DNA from: Hemileia vastatrix
Lineage: Eukaryota > Basidiomycota > Pucciniomycetes > Pucciniales > Zaghouaniaceae
DNA: 64,000 nt
Direction: 5' to 3'
NCBI GenBank assembly: GCA_030280995.1
Contig: JASXTE010000015.1
Span: 21,534,501-21,598,500, forward strand
In this document: one piece after another, positions 43,613-55,271 of the stretch
Layout: each line of letters starts with the position of its first letter
Numbering within the stretch: position 1 is the stretch's first letter
Made by a program: the position numbers and the translations under genes
The notes under the pieces: model-generated
Told to the model about the DNA's origin: nothing
What the model saw: the letters and a program-made list of their open reading frames with translations, nothing else
Databases searched by the model: none

Positions 43613-44789
43613 TGTCAGCCTAGATATCCCTAGGACTGAGTATTTCTTATAATTAAAATAAGATAACCTTTAGTGCATTAAGCTTATCTCTTAAAAATAA
43701 TGTTAAAACAATTATATATATGATTATAATACATATATATATAATTATTACACTATTATATAACTTATAGTAGTTTAAATAGCTTATCCATAGCCTAATA
43801 TTCCTTATTAAGGTGTTAATGGAGTCATAATATACTTATCTTAAGTGATATTAAGTAATTATTGACATACATATACTTAAATGTATACATAAAGCTCATA
43901 TTCAGTGAAATATGCGGTATATTATGTATATTTAGGTCTATAAGTGGGTTTTAACCTCTTACAAGCCTATAAACTTTGTTTTTCTGCTTATTTTAGCACA
44001 TATGGACTTAATCAGTGGATTCACATTGCCAACAGAAGCATAGACATCTATTTCAGGTGCATACAATCAGTTTGGACAACTTAATCTGCTTCTTGGATGG
44101 ATATTCACAGATTTATGGGTTGGGAGGTCATTGCTGGGTTAATATGGATGCTTGGGGATGTTATTGGGGGTCTTTGACATTTCATTTGCTCCTTTATATG
44201 CTTTGGGTTTCATTTTATCTCTTTTGGATTACTTATTTTACCTGTTTCTTTACAGTATCCGCTTTTATCTGGATTCTCTAATTATGTTTTGGGTCTGTGT
44301 TATCATTAATTGTGATGGAGGGTCCTTACTGGAGGTTTGGGTGTTTAATCTTCTTGAAGTGGAAGCCATGGGGAGGTGATGGGCCCTCACAGTTCTGTAG
44401 TTTCTAGGGATAGCAGTGACATCATCTGGATTGAAGGTCTGTGCACTCCAAGGGATTTGGTTATAAGTAACAAGGGATTGTGATGGTTATTTATCATCAA
44501 TTACTTACTACAAATCAATAAAACACTTCAATACAATTATTAACATTTAGAAATATATTAAAAAGCCTTTTATAAATTGATATTATCATTATATAAACTA
44601 TAACTATATTCTATTTATCTATTTTCCACCACTAAGCATGCATTTAAATCCAAGTATTGTGAGTTTTATTTGAGTATAACTATTTTGCTAGTCTTCCCCT
44701 GAGTTTTAATCAATAAATCAATTATCAATAAGTAGTAGGACCATAAAGAAATACTATTATATCATACTTATATATGAGACATACTGACA
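43613..44789 (+). repeat. 3' LTR of element B
   Basis: It begins TGTCAGCCTAGATATC and ends ATACTGACA, giving perfect TGTCAG/CTGACA ends. CAAAT follows at 44790-44794. Confidence 0.93.
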
Positions 44790-44835
44790 CAAATTCTTAC
44801 TTCCCACTCATCACCTAAACCTTCTACCAACATTA

Positions 44836-45722
44836 ATGAAGCACCACTATACTAGGAAGCAACATCACTCAGCTATGAATTCTATCACTTTAGATTTAGC
44901 CGCTGACTCTGATTCTGACTCTGGTTTGGAAGACACTTTAGCTTATAAGTCTTTTCTTTCCAAAAAGCATTATGTCATCCTAAGGGGGCCAAATCTTATT
45001 CATGGTCGCAGATATGATCTCTGCTGCATTCTCAACATTCCTCATTTAAACTTCAGACACCATTTTTGAACTTCTCCTGATTCATTCTTCAAGCTTTCTC
45101 AACTCAACTCATCTCTGATCATCCTATCTTCCATAATAGTTCCCATAACAAACAGTGTGATCCTGCCTTTCAACTTTTTGTTGCACTATATTGCATTGTT
45201 TCAAATGGAAATGGTGTTTCTGTAAGACTTTTAGATAATCTCTTTACCATAGGATATGGTACTGTCATATTTTACACCCAGCGCTGCATGATTGCTATCC
45301 TTTCTCTCAAGTCTCAAACACTTGATTGGCAAACTCCACAACAGTGGCATTAAACCTCTTAAGTAATGCAAGCTGAAGGTTTTTTTGATGGTTAAACTAA
45401 ACCTTTGAGTCAAAAGCCTGCTCATGATGGCAACCATTATTTTGATTTCAAAAAAAGTTTTATTTGAAATGTTCTTCAAATTCACATATTTTATATACTA
45501 AATTTTTATCTTCTTTGTAGATACTCTCTTTACATTCAACTTGTCTGTGACGTCAACAAAAAGTTTTTTATTTTTCATAGTGGCTTCCCCAGCTCATGTC
45601 ATAACTCTTCCATCTTCTAAAGTATGAGGATTTCTCAAAGTCCTGACTCTTACTTTGATGAATCTCAGTAACTCCTTGCAGGCTCAGCATATGCAAGTGG
45701 AAAGTACATTATACCTGCTTTC
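44836..45722 (+). pseudogene. PIF/Harbinger-like DDE transposase, broken
   Basis: Translation gives an N-terminal acidic part (44836-45069), then a helix-turn-helix-like segment (CIVSNGNGVSVRL...YGTVIFYTQR, 45190-45290). The block GFFDG*TKPLSQKPAHDGNHYFDFKK (45381-45460) matches the Harbinger VDGT...QKP..DG..Y..RK motif. After a likely intron ending TTTGTAG at 45521 it continues YSLYIQLVCDVNKKF, GFPSSCHNSSIF and LLAGSAYASGKYIIPAF. The second catalytic Asp position (usually HDS) reads HNS. Several stops are present. At 45722 the gene is cut by element C. Such transposases cut and paste DNA together with a Myb-like partner, not seen here. Assignment is from motif memory. Confidence 0.65.
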
Positions 45723-47211
45723 TGTCATGCTGAGATTAAGTACAAAAATGTGAAATAACTTGATTAGTCAGTTGTATAGAATATTATATGGTCCTATATG
45801 AATAATGTAGTACAAATCCAAAAATTATTAAAATATAGCTCAAATATAAGGGTCTCAGTAATTTTAATCTTACTAATTATATACGGCTTACAATCTTATA
45901 GTTGGTAAAAAACTTGATTTAATAATTCAGATAAAATTAAAAGACTTTATAAGTGCTATTGATATGTATTGTAATTGTGCTTATTATATTTTTGATTGTA
46001 ACAATAAAGAATGTTGAAAACAAGACCAAAAAACCCCTCGTTTTATACATAATAACTTCCCCAATGAACCCCTTGATTTACCAGCTCTATACATGATTAA
46101 TGATGCCTCATTCCAACTAATAGAAATGTCCAACAACATAATTAGTGACCAATAACATAATTGGAATGATATCACCTGCCAAAATACTGCAGTAATAGGG
46201 ATAATTCATCAAAAATAAAGAATAAGCAAAAAAGAGGGTATATGCATGAAATAAATTAATATGAAAGACTAAAAGGAAAAATTAAGACTAATGATTACTC
46301 CATATTAAGGGGTACTAACAGTAGAAGTGATGGGGCTAATAATGAGATTATACTACATGAAATCCCCATTCAAAAATAACCAAAATTGACTGAGAAACCA
46401 CTTAAAAACCCAAAAAAGAGTGTAAGAGGTGGGGTATCTACATGCAGTCCTTGGAAGGCGCTTTCATGGGTAAATCCTTGAATAATTTAGGCAAATTTAA
46501 GTGTTGTAGTGAATTAAAGCGCCAAGCATGAGGTTATTAATGAAATTAGTGCATATAATAAGGGTCAATGCATTAGTAATTAAACTACGACACTAAATAA
46601 GCACCTGTTGCCTATTTTAGTGTGTTTCCCCACAGTGGGCATAGAATGTAGAGTAATTATAGTGTTAAAAAGCTAACTTTTCTAAAAATGAAGCTATTCA
46701 CATGGGGAAAATGCAGGAAGTATGTGGCCAGTACACAGAAGCCATTTCTGGCATAAAAAACACCAAATTTGAAAAGTATTATTTTTATGCATTTGAGTAG
46801 CCAAATAAATAGCCCTAATTAAGAAAAATTGATCTGTCAAAGCACATTTTTAATATTATTAAATTTATAGTGCATATAGTCAACATTTAAGTAATTTAAA
46901 GCGCATATCTTGTTTTTCACATAAAATTAAGAAAACAACAGCTTTTAGTCTACTTAAAAATTATGTAGCCTTATATTTTCGGCTATTAAGATTACCCTAA
47001 CATATTACAACTTAATATTAAGTACATAAGACTTATAAAAGGTGGATATATGCGTGTATATAAGGTGTTATAATGGCATATTTTGTATTTTATCATAAAT
47101 TTACTTATGTATACTATTTGTGTACTCTAATTTATTGCTCCCATGTATAGTACATGTGTTTAACATAGCTAATAAGTACTTTTTACTCATTCATGGGGAT
47201 ATCCTGGCTGA
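45723..47211 (-). repeat. 3' LTR of element C
   Basis: On the minus strand it begins TGTCAGCCAGG at 47211 after a GGGTGGAAA tract and ends at 45723 (plus strand TGTCATGCTGAG). The segment 45723-46235 matches the 5' LTR at 55272-56044, including an unoccupied version of the MITE site at 46193-46210. Confidence 0.8.
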
Positions 47212-47415
47212 CATTTCCACCCAAAAAAACAATTAAAAAATGATAAGTTATACCATTTTTTTGTTTAATGTTATTTTTCAGGTATTCAGGAAATTCTGTA
47301 GCATTAGATATGAATTCTTTAAAGAATTAAAACATAATAAAATATTATGAGTACTGGTTTTTTAGCCCTTCAGTTGGTTGAACAGAAATTTATTTCTGTT
47401 TAAATTTCTTGAGAA

Positions 47416-48090
47416 GGGAGGATAAATTTTAAATTTCTTTTTCAGGTTTCCATTTATCAAATTCATTTGATTTTCCCTTCAATCTTAATAGATATTCAGT
47501 TCCTTTCTGTTTATTAAGGATTATTTTTGTGAGTATTTTTTCAATCTATGCTTTTTCCACAATTTCTTCAGGTTGCTTTTTAGGCTTTCCTCTTCTTTTT
47601 GGAAATAAGTCAGGATCATTTGCATGGTAAAGTTTCAATAATGAGATAGGGAAAACCAGATTTTTCCGATCATTTGGGGCATATAATATGAATTCCACAG
47701 CATTATTACCTGCCATTTTGTTTACTAAAAAAGGTCCTACAAAGGAGTCCTTTAATTTAACATTCTCTTGTACGTTAAAATGTAGTGTTGAAATTAGGAA
47801 TTCATCTCCTTTTTTAAATTCAAAGTCTTTATGAGATTTATCCCAAGTTTTATTTTCATATTCAAATGCTTTTTTGATGAATTCCTCTGCATGTTTTCTA
47901 CACATTTGTTGCATATTAATTAAGTATTTAGTACCAGGGTGTATATCTAACCTTGGTAATTTATTTGAATGATTTACTGGTGTATTTGGTACATATCCCA
48001 TCCAGAGTTCAAATTGTTTTTTCTCTGTTACAGAATGAGTTGTGCTATTTTAAGCAAATTAAAGACCAGGAATTAATGTTACCCAGTAAT
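47416..48090 (-). pseudogene. pol: Integrase C-terminal part of element C
   Basis: The minus strand reads HSVTEKKQFELWMGYVPNTPV, then LDIHPGTKYL, FKKGDEFLIST, DSFVGPFLVNKM and KKQPEEIVEKA. This matches B integrase at 42840-43340. Beyond 47546 the frame shows a stop and a decayed chromo-like tail to about 47416. It is separated from the catalytic core by the solo LTR at 48095-49277. Confidence 0.8.
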
Positions 48091-48094
48091 GCGT

Positions 48095-49277
48095 TGTGGT
48101 ACGCGCCTCACAGGTAGCTTGATTCTAGACCAATCAGCTCGCATAGTCCAAGAAGAACAAAGGGGATTCATAGTGCAGTAGGTAGTGCTAAAATATAATA
48201 CATATTTTTGTGTTTCAAAGAACAAAGGGATATAAAAGCAAAGAAGAGGATTCAGGGTCTGTGTGCTCAGATTTTTCAGCAGGATGCGCGGCACAATGGG
48301 GAATTATGAGCTATCAATTTAGAACTGCAAGCGCTGAACAATATGGATTTGTATTTTCCAATAATTGTGTGATACACACTAAGGAAGGACTCAAGTGCAA
48401 ATTATACTGCACTGTGGCTAGTGTGGTAACTTACTGAAACAGGTAATATAGGAGGTTAACTAGTTAAAGTCAAGGCAGCTAGGATCAGCTTTAGAAGGAG
48501 TCAAACTTGGAAGTAGGGCTGAAACAAAACTAAGGTTCAGTTAGGAGCGTGCATGTGGAGTATGAGTGAAACAAGTTAATACTAGTGTTAGTAAGGAAAG
48601 GGTATGTTTTAAGAGCTGTAGTTTTTACAAGCAGTGTAAGTAGTTTAATAATAGATTAGTTATTGTTTTACTAATGTGGCGCTAGAGTCAGCGCTGGAGA
48701 TCCACTATGGAACTGTGTTTGAGCACTGTAAAAATAAAAAAAGGGTATTGCATCTAGTAATAAAGAGAGAGAACAATTGACAAATAATTAGATAACATAC
48801 GAGTAGTTAATAATTGTGGATTCAAGTATAAGATATTAGATCTTCTGCAATCAATTGTTTGATAAATATATAGAGATATTTCTGAGTCTTTTTTCATTTG
48901 TGCATTGGTGTGTGTATTTCATATAGTATAGTGAAAGATCGCAACATAGAGAGAATATATAGATTCAGTAGGATTGACTATTATTAGAGTTATTTTATTG
49001 CAATAATAAGGCATATTCAAAGAGAGTGCTTCAAGAGGGAGTAGCTGTGGATATTAGCGCTTGTTAAGAATAGAAATATCCAGATAGTAATACTTGTTTT
49101 TCCAATCTTTTAAACTCATTTCTCAACCTATAAATTTTCTAATCAAAAATTTGTGTTACACATTATTTCACTGTCTTTAAAAAATAAGAGTGGAAGGCAC
49201 TTCTTTTTAGAAATTGAAAAGAAGAGCCAAGCCATCTTGCATTGTGTCTACTGCTTAGTACTTTAGAACTCTCTACA
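48095..49277 (+). repeat. Solo LTR of an A-related family inside C integrase
   Basis: It starts TGTGGTACGCGCC and ends CTCTCTACA, and is flanked by GCGT on both sides (48091-48094, 49278-49281). The end is similar to that of the A LTR. Removing it restores the integrase frame around the ENDKF..DW.TLIPGL site of element B. A 75-codon frame inside (48210-48437) has no support. Confidence 0.85.
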
Positions 49278-49281
49278 GCGT

Positions 49282-50104
49282 CAATTTCTCATTGTCTTTG
49301 TATTATAATCCAAAGGCACAGTATCTTCTGATCATGTCTTCCAGAGTCTGTATCATTCTTTCATCCAGCCCATCAGTTGAGGATGGTGTGCTGTTCATAA
49401 TTTCAATTGAAAACCTGATACTTCCATCAGAGATGTCCAGAACTCTGAAATAAATTTAGGGTCTCTGTCAGAAATTATAGCTTTGGGAAACCCAGCAGTA
49501 TTCATCATTTGAGTCCACCATAGTAATGCCCAATCTTTTGCAGATACCTCTTTTTGGGTAGGGATAAATTACCAAATTTTTGTTAATCTATCTACAATTA
49601 CCAAGCAAGAATTGAAACTTTCTCTTCCTGCTAATGCAAGCCAGTGACAAAATCCATGTTTATAATTTCCCATAGTGCTTTTGGCTGCTCTATTTGTTGT
49701 AACAACCCAGCTCTCTTCCAAGTTAATCTTTTATATTTCTAACAATTGTCACATGTTTCAATGTATTTTTGTACATCTTCTTTCATGTTTATCTGCCAGG
49801 CTGTATTTTAAACTCTAGTTAATGTTTTGTTAAAATCAAAATGACCAGCTAAGATGTCATCATGACAAGTACTCAATATTAACTCTTTCATAGAGCATGG
49901 TATAACTATTACATTACTTAGCTTTTTCCTGTAATATATATATCCATCTTCAATTGACATTTTACATTTTCCCAATGCATTTTTATACTTTGGAGGCAAG
50001 GTTTTAATTGATGCACTCATAGAGGAATTAGTTGGATCATTTAAAATGGTAGAATATTTAGACAAATCTTTATCAGATGAATAATTTTCTAATATATTTT
50101 GCAT
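49282..50104 (-). pseudogene. pol: Integrase zinc region and core of element C
   Basis: From 50104 leftward come the segment before integrase (YKNALGKCKMSIEDGYIYYR), CHDDILAGHFDFNKTL (HH of the zinc region), then in broken frames the CC pair and the core, ending with DERMIQTLEDMIRRYCAFGL near 49320. Stops and frameshifts between 49330 and 49800 disrupt it. Confidence 0.75.
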
Positions 50105-50116
50105 AAATTCTTCCTC

Positions 50117-51525
50117 TCAATTCACTATATAAATACCAAAAATATGTATAACTTCATTTTTAGGTACATAAGCTGGGTTGTCAGTATCATTTGGAAAAGA
50201 GATTCTGGATAATAAATCCACATTATAATGCAATTTTCCTGATCTATGAGTGATTGTTATTCTTCCTCTGTACTCTTTAACAGCTTGTTGCCATCTAAAC
50301 ATGTGCCTATTAGGTCTTTTCATGTTTAGTAATGATTTTCCTGCACTGCAATCTGTTATTAATTCAAACTTCTGGTCTTCCAGATAGTAATGAAGTTTTT
50401 GCATAGCCCACACAATGACTATTCATTCCAGTTGGGTAGAACAATACCTTAATTCTGTCTTTCTTAAGCTTCTGGATATATAACAGATAAATACTTCAGA
50501 AAATTTACCATTTATTATCTGTTTCTGCTCTAAAGCAGCACCTAAACCTGTGAAGCTTGCATCAGTATACAAGATAAAAGGGTGGTTAAACTCTGACAGT
50601 CCCAATATTGGAGCTTAAATTAAACATTAATTCAATTTATCAAAGGAATGTTGTCTTTCATTATTACAAATGAAAGCCTCATTTTTCCTGATTAATGTTG
50701 TTAAAGGGGTTTCAATGGATTGGTAGTTTCTTATATACTGCCTATAATATCCACACATACCTAAAAAACTTTGAACATCTTTCGCATTCTTAGGTATACT
50801 AATGTTTTTTATTGCTGCCACTTTGTTCTGGTCAAAACAAATTTTTAATCCAGATACAACATGTCCAAGTACTTTCAAGGATTGAAACCCAAAATTACAT
50901 TTCTTTAATGCAATTGTCATATTAATTTCATCCATCTTTTGAAATACTTTTTCAGGTGATTTAAATGTTCATCATATGTTTTTAAAAACACTATGATGTC
51001 ATCAATATATACTAAAAGCCATCCTTCAACCATTTCCAGATGAAAAATACTATCCATAAATTTTGGTGCATTCTTTGGGCCAAAAGGCATTCTCACATAT
51101 TTATATATCCCCATGTGTGCGGTTATGAAAAAGAAATTCTGAGAGTTCTTTTCCACAGGGATCTGATGGTAACCTTTGTTTCTATCAAGACAGGAAACAT
51201 ATTTTGCACCTTGTAAGGTAGCATTGATAGAAGCTATCCTTGGTAGAGGGTAAATATCATCTACAGTGAATGTATTCAGAGCTCTGTAATCACCACATAA
51301 TCTTGCCTTATCTTTTTCATAAGAGATCAAAACTGGTGAAATAACACAATAATTAGGTGTTGTGTCCACTTTTTTAACAATACCCATTTCTGACATAATT
51401 TTAATGTTGTCTTCAATGTCTTTCCTTTTTTCAGGAGAAGCTGGGTAAGGTTTCTTTTTCAAGCTTCCAGGAATATTATCCAAATCACAACTTAAAGAGA
51501 TTTTCATCTTATGGTCTTTGAACAA
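50117..51525 (-). pseudogene. pol: Reverse transcriptase-RNase H of element C
   Basis: A long open stretch (51525-50917) carries the RT fingers and palm: PNYCVISPVLISYEKDKARL, DDIYPLPRIASI, LDRNKGYHQIPV, IYKYVRMPFGPKNAP and the catalytic LLVYIDDIIVFLK. After a frameshift, 50935-50627 continues with LGHVVSGLKICFDQNK and FLGMCGYYRQYIRNYQ. RNase H follows (50605 YTDASFTGLGAALEQ; 50413-50117 [29 protein letters not shown]). The catalytic YIDD is intact, unlike several other motifs in the window. The element uses RT and RNase H to copy its RNA into DNA. Confidence 0.85.
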
Positions 51526-51531
51526 TCCTAA

Positions 51532-52060
51532 TTAATTTGAACCATGAGCAAATGCCATAGAATAAGATTTTATCAATCTCAAAATATTGTTTTCTTCAAT
51601 TTTTGAGAGTTGAGCACTGAAAGTATTTTCCAATTCTACCACTTCAGAGGTGGTTCTTCCACCTTGTACTTGTTCTTCTTTAGGAGCAATGGAATAAACT
51701 GAATTTTCAGAGCAAATCTTGAATTTTGTTTTATTCTGTTTACACCTATAGTGAAGCAACTATTTGCAGAATCTATTTTGATGCCAAATTTGGTCAATAG
51801 GTCATTTACAATAATAAACCAACCACTACAATTATTATTATCCATAACAAAAAATTCACAAACTGCTCTTACATATCCATTATTATATTTGAAGAATACA
51901 GAAGTTTTGTATTTGCAAATTGGATTTAATACTGAACTAAAACCCTTCCAGTTATCTGTCTGTACAGGTTCTAGTTTTTATTTATACTTACTATCAAGTT
52001 TTATTAATGTGTTAATAGAAACTACACTACCTGCAGCCCCAGTGTCAAGAATTTAATTCA
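51532..52060 (-). pseudogene. Aspartic protease of element C
   Basis: The minus strand near 52055 reads ILDTGAAGSVVSINTL, an intact retropepsin active-site loop. Then come a stop, the segment NWKGFSSVLNPI, VRAVCEFFVMDNNNCSGWFII and FTIGVN, as in B at 38850-39190. After a frameshift near 51650 the linker to RT follows, with a stop at 51532. Confidence 0.7.
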
Positions 52061-53848
52061 TTATTTTTCCACATATAACAACAGGCTCTCTAATAGGTGT
52101 TATTTTGTAAGTATCATTAGATACATCTTTAATAATTTAAGCCTCTTCAATGGAAGTTAAAGATGTATCGGTATGAGGTATTGCATCATTTAGGAACATA
52201 ATATCCAGTTCTTATACATATATCTCATTTTCATCATCACTGTAAGAAATATTACTTTTACAATCCTCACTAGATTCCTCCTTTTTATATTCATGATTAC
52301 TTGGTTCAGAATCTTGTGAGTTTTCAATAACATTTATTCTTTTCTTATAAGTATGAACTTTAGCCCAAGGTTCATTAAATTTGTAACAAGTGTTATTTTC
52401 TTGTCTTTTAGCGACAAGGGAAGCTGAAGGTTTTTTCATCTCCACCGGTAACATATTTGTAGTAGGTTTTACTACCTCAACACTTTGCTTGTAATTATTA
52501 TACCTGGTTTCATATTTGTGGCTCAATAATATTTCATTTCATATATTAATAAACTCAGATGTTTTTAATTCCAGCTACAATAATGTCTCTGACATATATA
52601 GGAAATATATAAATTATTTTTTATTTCAACTCATCATAATTCATTTTTGGGTCCATGGATTTTCTTGATTTTAATTAAATACATTAAAAATACCATGGGT
52701 TTATCTCCAGCATTTGGATTATATCTGTTTTTCTCATGAAATCTTTTTTGAGTGATTCTAAATTTTGGGCCACCAAATTGCCTTTCAATTAGTGCCTTCC
52801 ATTAAATCCAGGAGTAGTTAATTCCCTCAATCAATACAGATTCAAACTATTATAAGGCTACATCTGTAAATAAAGATATCAATTTTGATGTCATTTATTC
52901 ATCAGGTAATTTGTATGAAAATCCTAAGTTATCAATTCTCTGAATGAATTGTTGCTAATCAGACTTTGAATCCATGTCAAAAGAAGGGTACTGATCTTAC
53001 TTAATCCAGTTCCTTTGGTTTGTTTTTGCTTCCCTAACCAGAGTAATATTAATTAATTCACTTACTTTAGAAAGATGATCATTTATTTCATCCTTTACTG
53101 ATTTTTTATTCTCACATCCCATGACACTATATTCATGTTAAATCATTGGTTTATTATCTGAGTGTTTCATTAAAACTGGTACTCTCTCCACATAGGAGGT
53201 ATTATGTTTTACTTTATCAGTATTATTAAAAATTTTAGCTATTTCAATTTCTACTCTTTGTAACCTGTATTTTATTACAGGTACATGTGTTAAGTTATCA
53301 TTCACATTTGAAAAATACAATTTTACAAATCCCTTTATGGCAGCCATAATATTCTGAGAATCTTCTAATTTAATTTTTAAGTTCTTAATCTCAGAGCTTA
53401 ATCTTTTATTTTTATTGTTTAATTAACTATTTGAGTTTTCAATAATTTTTAACTTATTGGCTGTGGTACTCAATGATTGTGTGAGGTTTAATAATACACT
53501 TTCTGTATTATTGTTTGACTTTCTATATAATTCTTCTAATTTTTCAATTCTTAATAATAATTTGCTCATTATTTTTGATTCCATTGGATTTTCTTTTAAA
53601 AAATATTCAATTTTTTCTGTGTCCAATTCAGAAGACTCATCATCAGGCTCAAGATTTAATTCATTTAATTCCATTTTAATGTGACTAGTATTATCCTGGT
53701 GATAATTAAAACTATGTACATTGTCATAATGTAAAGAAAAGTTTAACATGTTATTTTCATATGAATAAATTTTTAAATCTTTATCAATTATATCAAGTAA
53801 CTCTCTATCAATATCATTACCTATAAGTTATTCATTTTTAATATTATA
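52061..53848 (-). pseudogene. gag: Gag of element C, many stops
   Basis: The N-terminal Gag part (53749-53423) has acidic and coiled-coil stretches that line up with B (IEYFLKENP against MEYFNNNPT). The central Gag core is present in broken frames between 53100 and 52560. The zinc knuckle near 52400-52360 is degenerate: it reads CYKFNEPWAKVHTY, so two cysteines and the glycine are lost relative to copy D. The C-terminal acidic region runs to about 52100. Confidence 0.75.
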
Positions 53849-53865
53849 TTATTGATCCTGAGAAG

Positions 53866-54584
53866 ATGGATGGCTTACCAAGGTCTTATTCCATTTCCCC
53901 TGCCTATCCTTACCTTTTCCTTGTAAGGATGACTGCTGGAGCCCTGCTGTTGAGGGTTGTTGTAGTTTTGGGCATACCAGTCCCACTTCCATTTTCTTAC
54001 AGTAATATTTTGGTCCTCCTCTTGGGCTGGAGGTGTGGATGTGGCATTGTTTGGTGAAACTGTTGTAGGTTGAGCTTTTATTTCCACTAGAGCTTGTTTG
54101 AATTCTATGAAACCCTGAGCAGCTCTTCTCTCCAGATTGTTTATCTGGTCTACTATCACCACAAAATACGGGGGGTGGACTTGTTAGCAAGTCCACAATC
54201 TTGGACTAAAATTCACCACAGATTTAAAATAAATTGAGCTATTGACAAAGGAACCATACAATCTGGGATGAACACCACTCAGAAGAACAGTTTTCGTGGG
54301 TCTTCAAGTAGAGTTCAGTAGGAGTTCAGTATGAGTTCAGTCTGAGCTCAATCTGAGTTCTGTCTGAGCTCAGGTTGGGGACTTGCTAGCTAGTCCACCC
54401 CCTATATTGCATAGTGTATGTTCTTGACTATTATTTTTAGGGTGTTTAGCAGAGTGGATAGGGAGTGAATTTTTTCTTGTAAAGTATTTTTTTTCTTTAT
54501 TGATACTTGTTTTAAAAGTCTTTCCCTTTCCTCCAGAGACATCTGTGGAGTGTTGCTGTTGGTGGGAGAATCCTGGCCCTCCAC
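53866..54584 (-). pseudogene. ORF-a of element C, split by a MITE
   Basis: The first part (54584 to 54417) starts MEGQDSPT and has MSLEERERLLKQVSIKKK. The MITE 54157-54416 follows. The second part (to 53866) has QINNLERRAAQGF, RKWKWDWYAQN, HPYKEK and ends IRPW with TAA in CCTTGGTAAG. Order, motifs and the end match ORF-a of B and D. The other frame of the same DNA (from the ATG at 54651, MGNKTKPY) is the gag start. Confidence 0.65.
54157..54416 (+). mobile_element. CACTA-like MITE, copy 3
   Basis: This 260-bp copy has ends CACCACAAAATACGGGG and, inverted, CACTATGCAATATAGGGG. TAT flanks both sides (54154-54156 and 54417-54419). It interrupts ORF-a and gag of element C. Confidence 0.88.
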
Positions 54585-54651
54585 TTGAATGTCCTGTAAC
54601 AGGTCTTTCAGCTTTAAGTCTTAATCTATAAGGTTTTGTCTTATTTCCCAT

Positions 54652-55271
54652 AATATCATTTTTGTTGTCACACATTTTTACGTGGAATTTAAATAAAAAA
54701 ATTGAAATTTGAGATATTAAAGCTTCAAAAGGAGTTTTATCAGTATTAATCAATACCACTGAAGACAATTCAATTGCTTACTTTTAGGTATTAAGTGAAT
54801 TTATAAGTGCCAAAAGTCAAATATGCTTTTATGTGGTCACTTGATTTAACTTGTCTACAATATGTAGCCATGTTTTTATATTTAAAAAGAGAACTTGTCA
54901 GTAATATTATTTCTAAATATTTTATTAATTTTACAAACCAATTGAAAGGGCTTAAGAGTTTTGTTAAAAGAAAACAATTAATCAGTTTTATTAAATGTTT
55001 TATTATCTGCCAAGATCACAAAATTAATTGGTCTATTGACAGACTCACACTAATAACAATTTTTATGTTAAATTAGTGGTAAAATTGTTGATTCAATATC
55101 ACAATTTCATTATATAACACAGCTTCTTTTCTTGAAATCACTATATAAGTGACTCAAACCTGTTGTAATTATCCAAATATTTCTTTAGGGATTTTATTTA
55201 CTTGTAGCCTCTTTTTGAATTTTTACTTACCGGAAGATAACCAACAGAATTCTTGAGAGAAGTTCCCCGAT
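54652..55271 (-). other. 5' leader of element C
   Basis: AT-rich untranslated sequence between the 5' LTR and the gag ATG. Directly after the LTR the minus strand reads ATCGGGGAACTTCTC, the counterpart of the B primer-site region. No gene is seen. Confidence 0.5.

Larger units (their letters stand above)
21728..44789 (+). mobile_element. Ty3/Gypsy B-family element B, with nested insertions
   Basis: The element is bounded by LTRs 21728-22901 and 43613-44789. It is flanked by a perfect 5-bp duplication CAAAT (21723-21727 and 44790-44794). Two insertions are nested in it: element A (24355-37447) inside gag, and an A-type solo LTR (40479-41591) inside the RNase H region. Without them B is about 8.9 kb with gag, protease, RT, RNase H and integrase in the usual Gypsy order. 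Coding parts are broken by several stops and a frameshift at the zinc knuckle, so B is inactive. Together with D and C it forms one family. Confidence 0.93.

Noticed and set aside
48210..48437. 75-codon plus-strand frame
   Set aside because: It sits in a solo LTR bounded by GCGT duplications and has no homologous frame in related LTRs.
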